The translations under genes and the position numbers were made by a program. Shown here one piece after another: positions 4,841-5,474 of a DNA stretch of 5,474 nt (positions within the stretch are counted from its first letter, which is position 1; each line of letters starts with the position of its first letter). The notes beneath the pieces are model-generated. The model had not been told where the DNA came from. It worked only from the letters and a program-made list of their open reading frames with translations, and made no database searches. Where the stretch lies: assembly GCA_016867955.1 (NCBI GenBank), contig VGIE01000180.1:1-5474 (forward strand), in the 5' to 3' direction. The stretch is from Betaproteobacteria bacterium (GTDB taxonomy: Bacteria > Pseudomonadota > Gammaproteobacteria > Burkholderiales > SG8-39).

Positions 4841-5474
4841 CTGACACCAGATTCGACCGTCACCAGACTGCTGCTGGCGGCCCGAGCGCTGCGCGCCTTC
4901 GCCGACGGCTTCGTCGCCGTGCTGCTGCCGGCCTACCTGCTCGCCCTCGGGCTGGGTCAGATCGAGGTCGGCTTGCTCAGCACCGCAACGCTGATCGGCT
5001 CCGCGCTGGCAACCCTGGCCGTAGGCCGCTGGGGCCATCGTTTCCCGTCGCGCCGGCTGATGATGGCGGCCGCCGTGCTGATGGCGGCGACAGGGCTCGG
5101 GTTTGCCGCGGCATCATCGCTGTGGCCGCTGCTCATCATCGCGTTCGTGGGACCGCTGAACCCGGGCGGGGGCGACGCCAGCGTGTTCCTGCCGCTTGAG
5201 CATGCCGCACTGGCCTCCGCCACATCGGCCGAAACCCGCACCGCGGCCTTCGCCCGCTACAGCTTCGTCGGCACCACCTTCGGCGCCGTCGGCGCGCTCG
5301 GGGCGGCGGTTCCGCCCTGGCTTGCCGGGGCGGCCGGGATGTCGATGCTCGATGCGCTGCGGATCATGTTCATCGTGCATGCGGCGATCGCCGTGACGGT
5401 GTGGGCACTGTATCGCAGCCTGCCGCGCCCCGCGGCCGGCCGCGCCGGACCGGACGCGCCGGCGGCTCCGCTCG
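4841..5474 (+). CDS. Major facilitator superfamily transporter, N-terminal half, cut by window end
   Basis: An inner-membrane secondary transporter; 211 codons are visible without a stop. Hydrophobic segments fall at about residues 14-38, 44-62, 73-91, 94-108, 142-163 and 173-192, the usual six of the N-terminal bundle, followed by the Pro/Ala-rich start of the central loop. Between segments two and three, VGRWGHRFPSRR (61-72) is a variant of MFS motif A. The stretch GPLNPGGGDASVFLPLEHAAL (104-124) resembles a Burkholderiales MFS subfamily with 'LNPSSGDVSVFLPLE'. The substrate is unknown. The start is uncertain: in this frame there is no ATG, and the only GTG or TTG between the preceding TGA (4721) and residue 27 is GTG 4730 in the tandem repeat. 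CTG 4841, after a GGGGTG purine run, gives a normal N-terminus (TPDSTVTRLLLAARALRAF). The frame is the same as that of the upstream gene. Confidence 0.82.
   Translation, partial: MTPDSTVTRLLLAARALRAFADGFVAVLLPAYLLALGLGQIEVGLLSTATLIGSALATLAVGRWGHRFPSRRLMMAAAVLMAATGLGFAAASSLWPLLIIAFVGPLNPGGGDASVFLPLEHAALASATSAETRTAAFARYSFVGTTFGAVGALGAAVPPWLAGAAGMSMLDALRIMFIVHAAIAVTVWALYRSLPRPAAGRAGPDAPAAPL

Noticed and set aside
1..5474. CRISPR array, transposon, toxin-antitoxin, phage or RNA gene
   Set aside because: No spaced repeats, transposase, terminal repeats, tRNA-like cloverleaf or rRNA sequence is visible; the only tandem repeat has no spacers.

Overview
The window reads as chromosomal DNA from a GC-rich bacterium, most likely a betaproteobacterium of the order Burkholderiales. 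Codons strongly prefer G or C in the third position, genes are closely packed, and several products match families I recall mainly from Burkholderiales: the 'tryptophan synthase beta-like' small protein, the secreted MTNA-type protein, and the tandem cyclic-nucleotide-binding protein. The assignment is recalled family knowledge, not a search result.

Left half, minus strand, read from right to left. A secreted protein of unknown function (3561 to 2971) is broken by an in-frame TAG at 3444-3442. It is followed by a 108-residue conserved small protein (2870-2544), then an MmgE/PrpD-family protein (2466-1015), then a LysR-type regulator (971 to the window edge). MmgE/PrpD and LysR are 43 bp apart in the same direction and probably form one transcription unit. 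The substrate of this MmgE/PrpD paralogue and the LysR inducer cannot be read from the sequence.

Right half, plus strand. A 238-bp divergent intergenic region holds a good sigma70-like promoter (TGGACA, 16 bp, TAGAAT) that would start transcription only a few bases before the ATG of a protein with two cyclic-nucleotide-binding domains and no DNA-binding domain (3800-4696). A 27-bp tandem repeat overlaps its 3' end and repeats the stop codon. Next comes the N-terminal half of a major facilitator superfamily transporter, cut by the window end. It has no ATG, GTG or TTG at a plausible position and may use CTG at 4841.

I see no mobile element, CRISPR array, tRNA, rRNA or defence system, and nothing that amounts to a clearly new system. 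The points worth a second look are the nonsense codon, the stop-containing tandem repeat, the near-leaderless start, the missing canonical start of the transporter, and three perfect inverted repeats next to predicted promoters.
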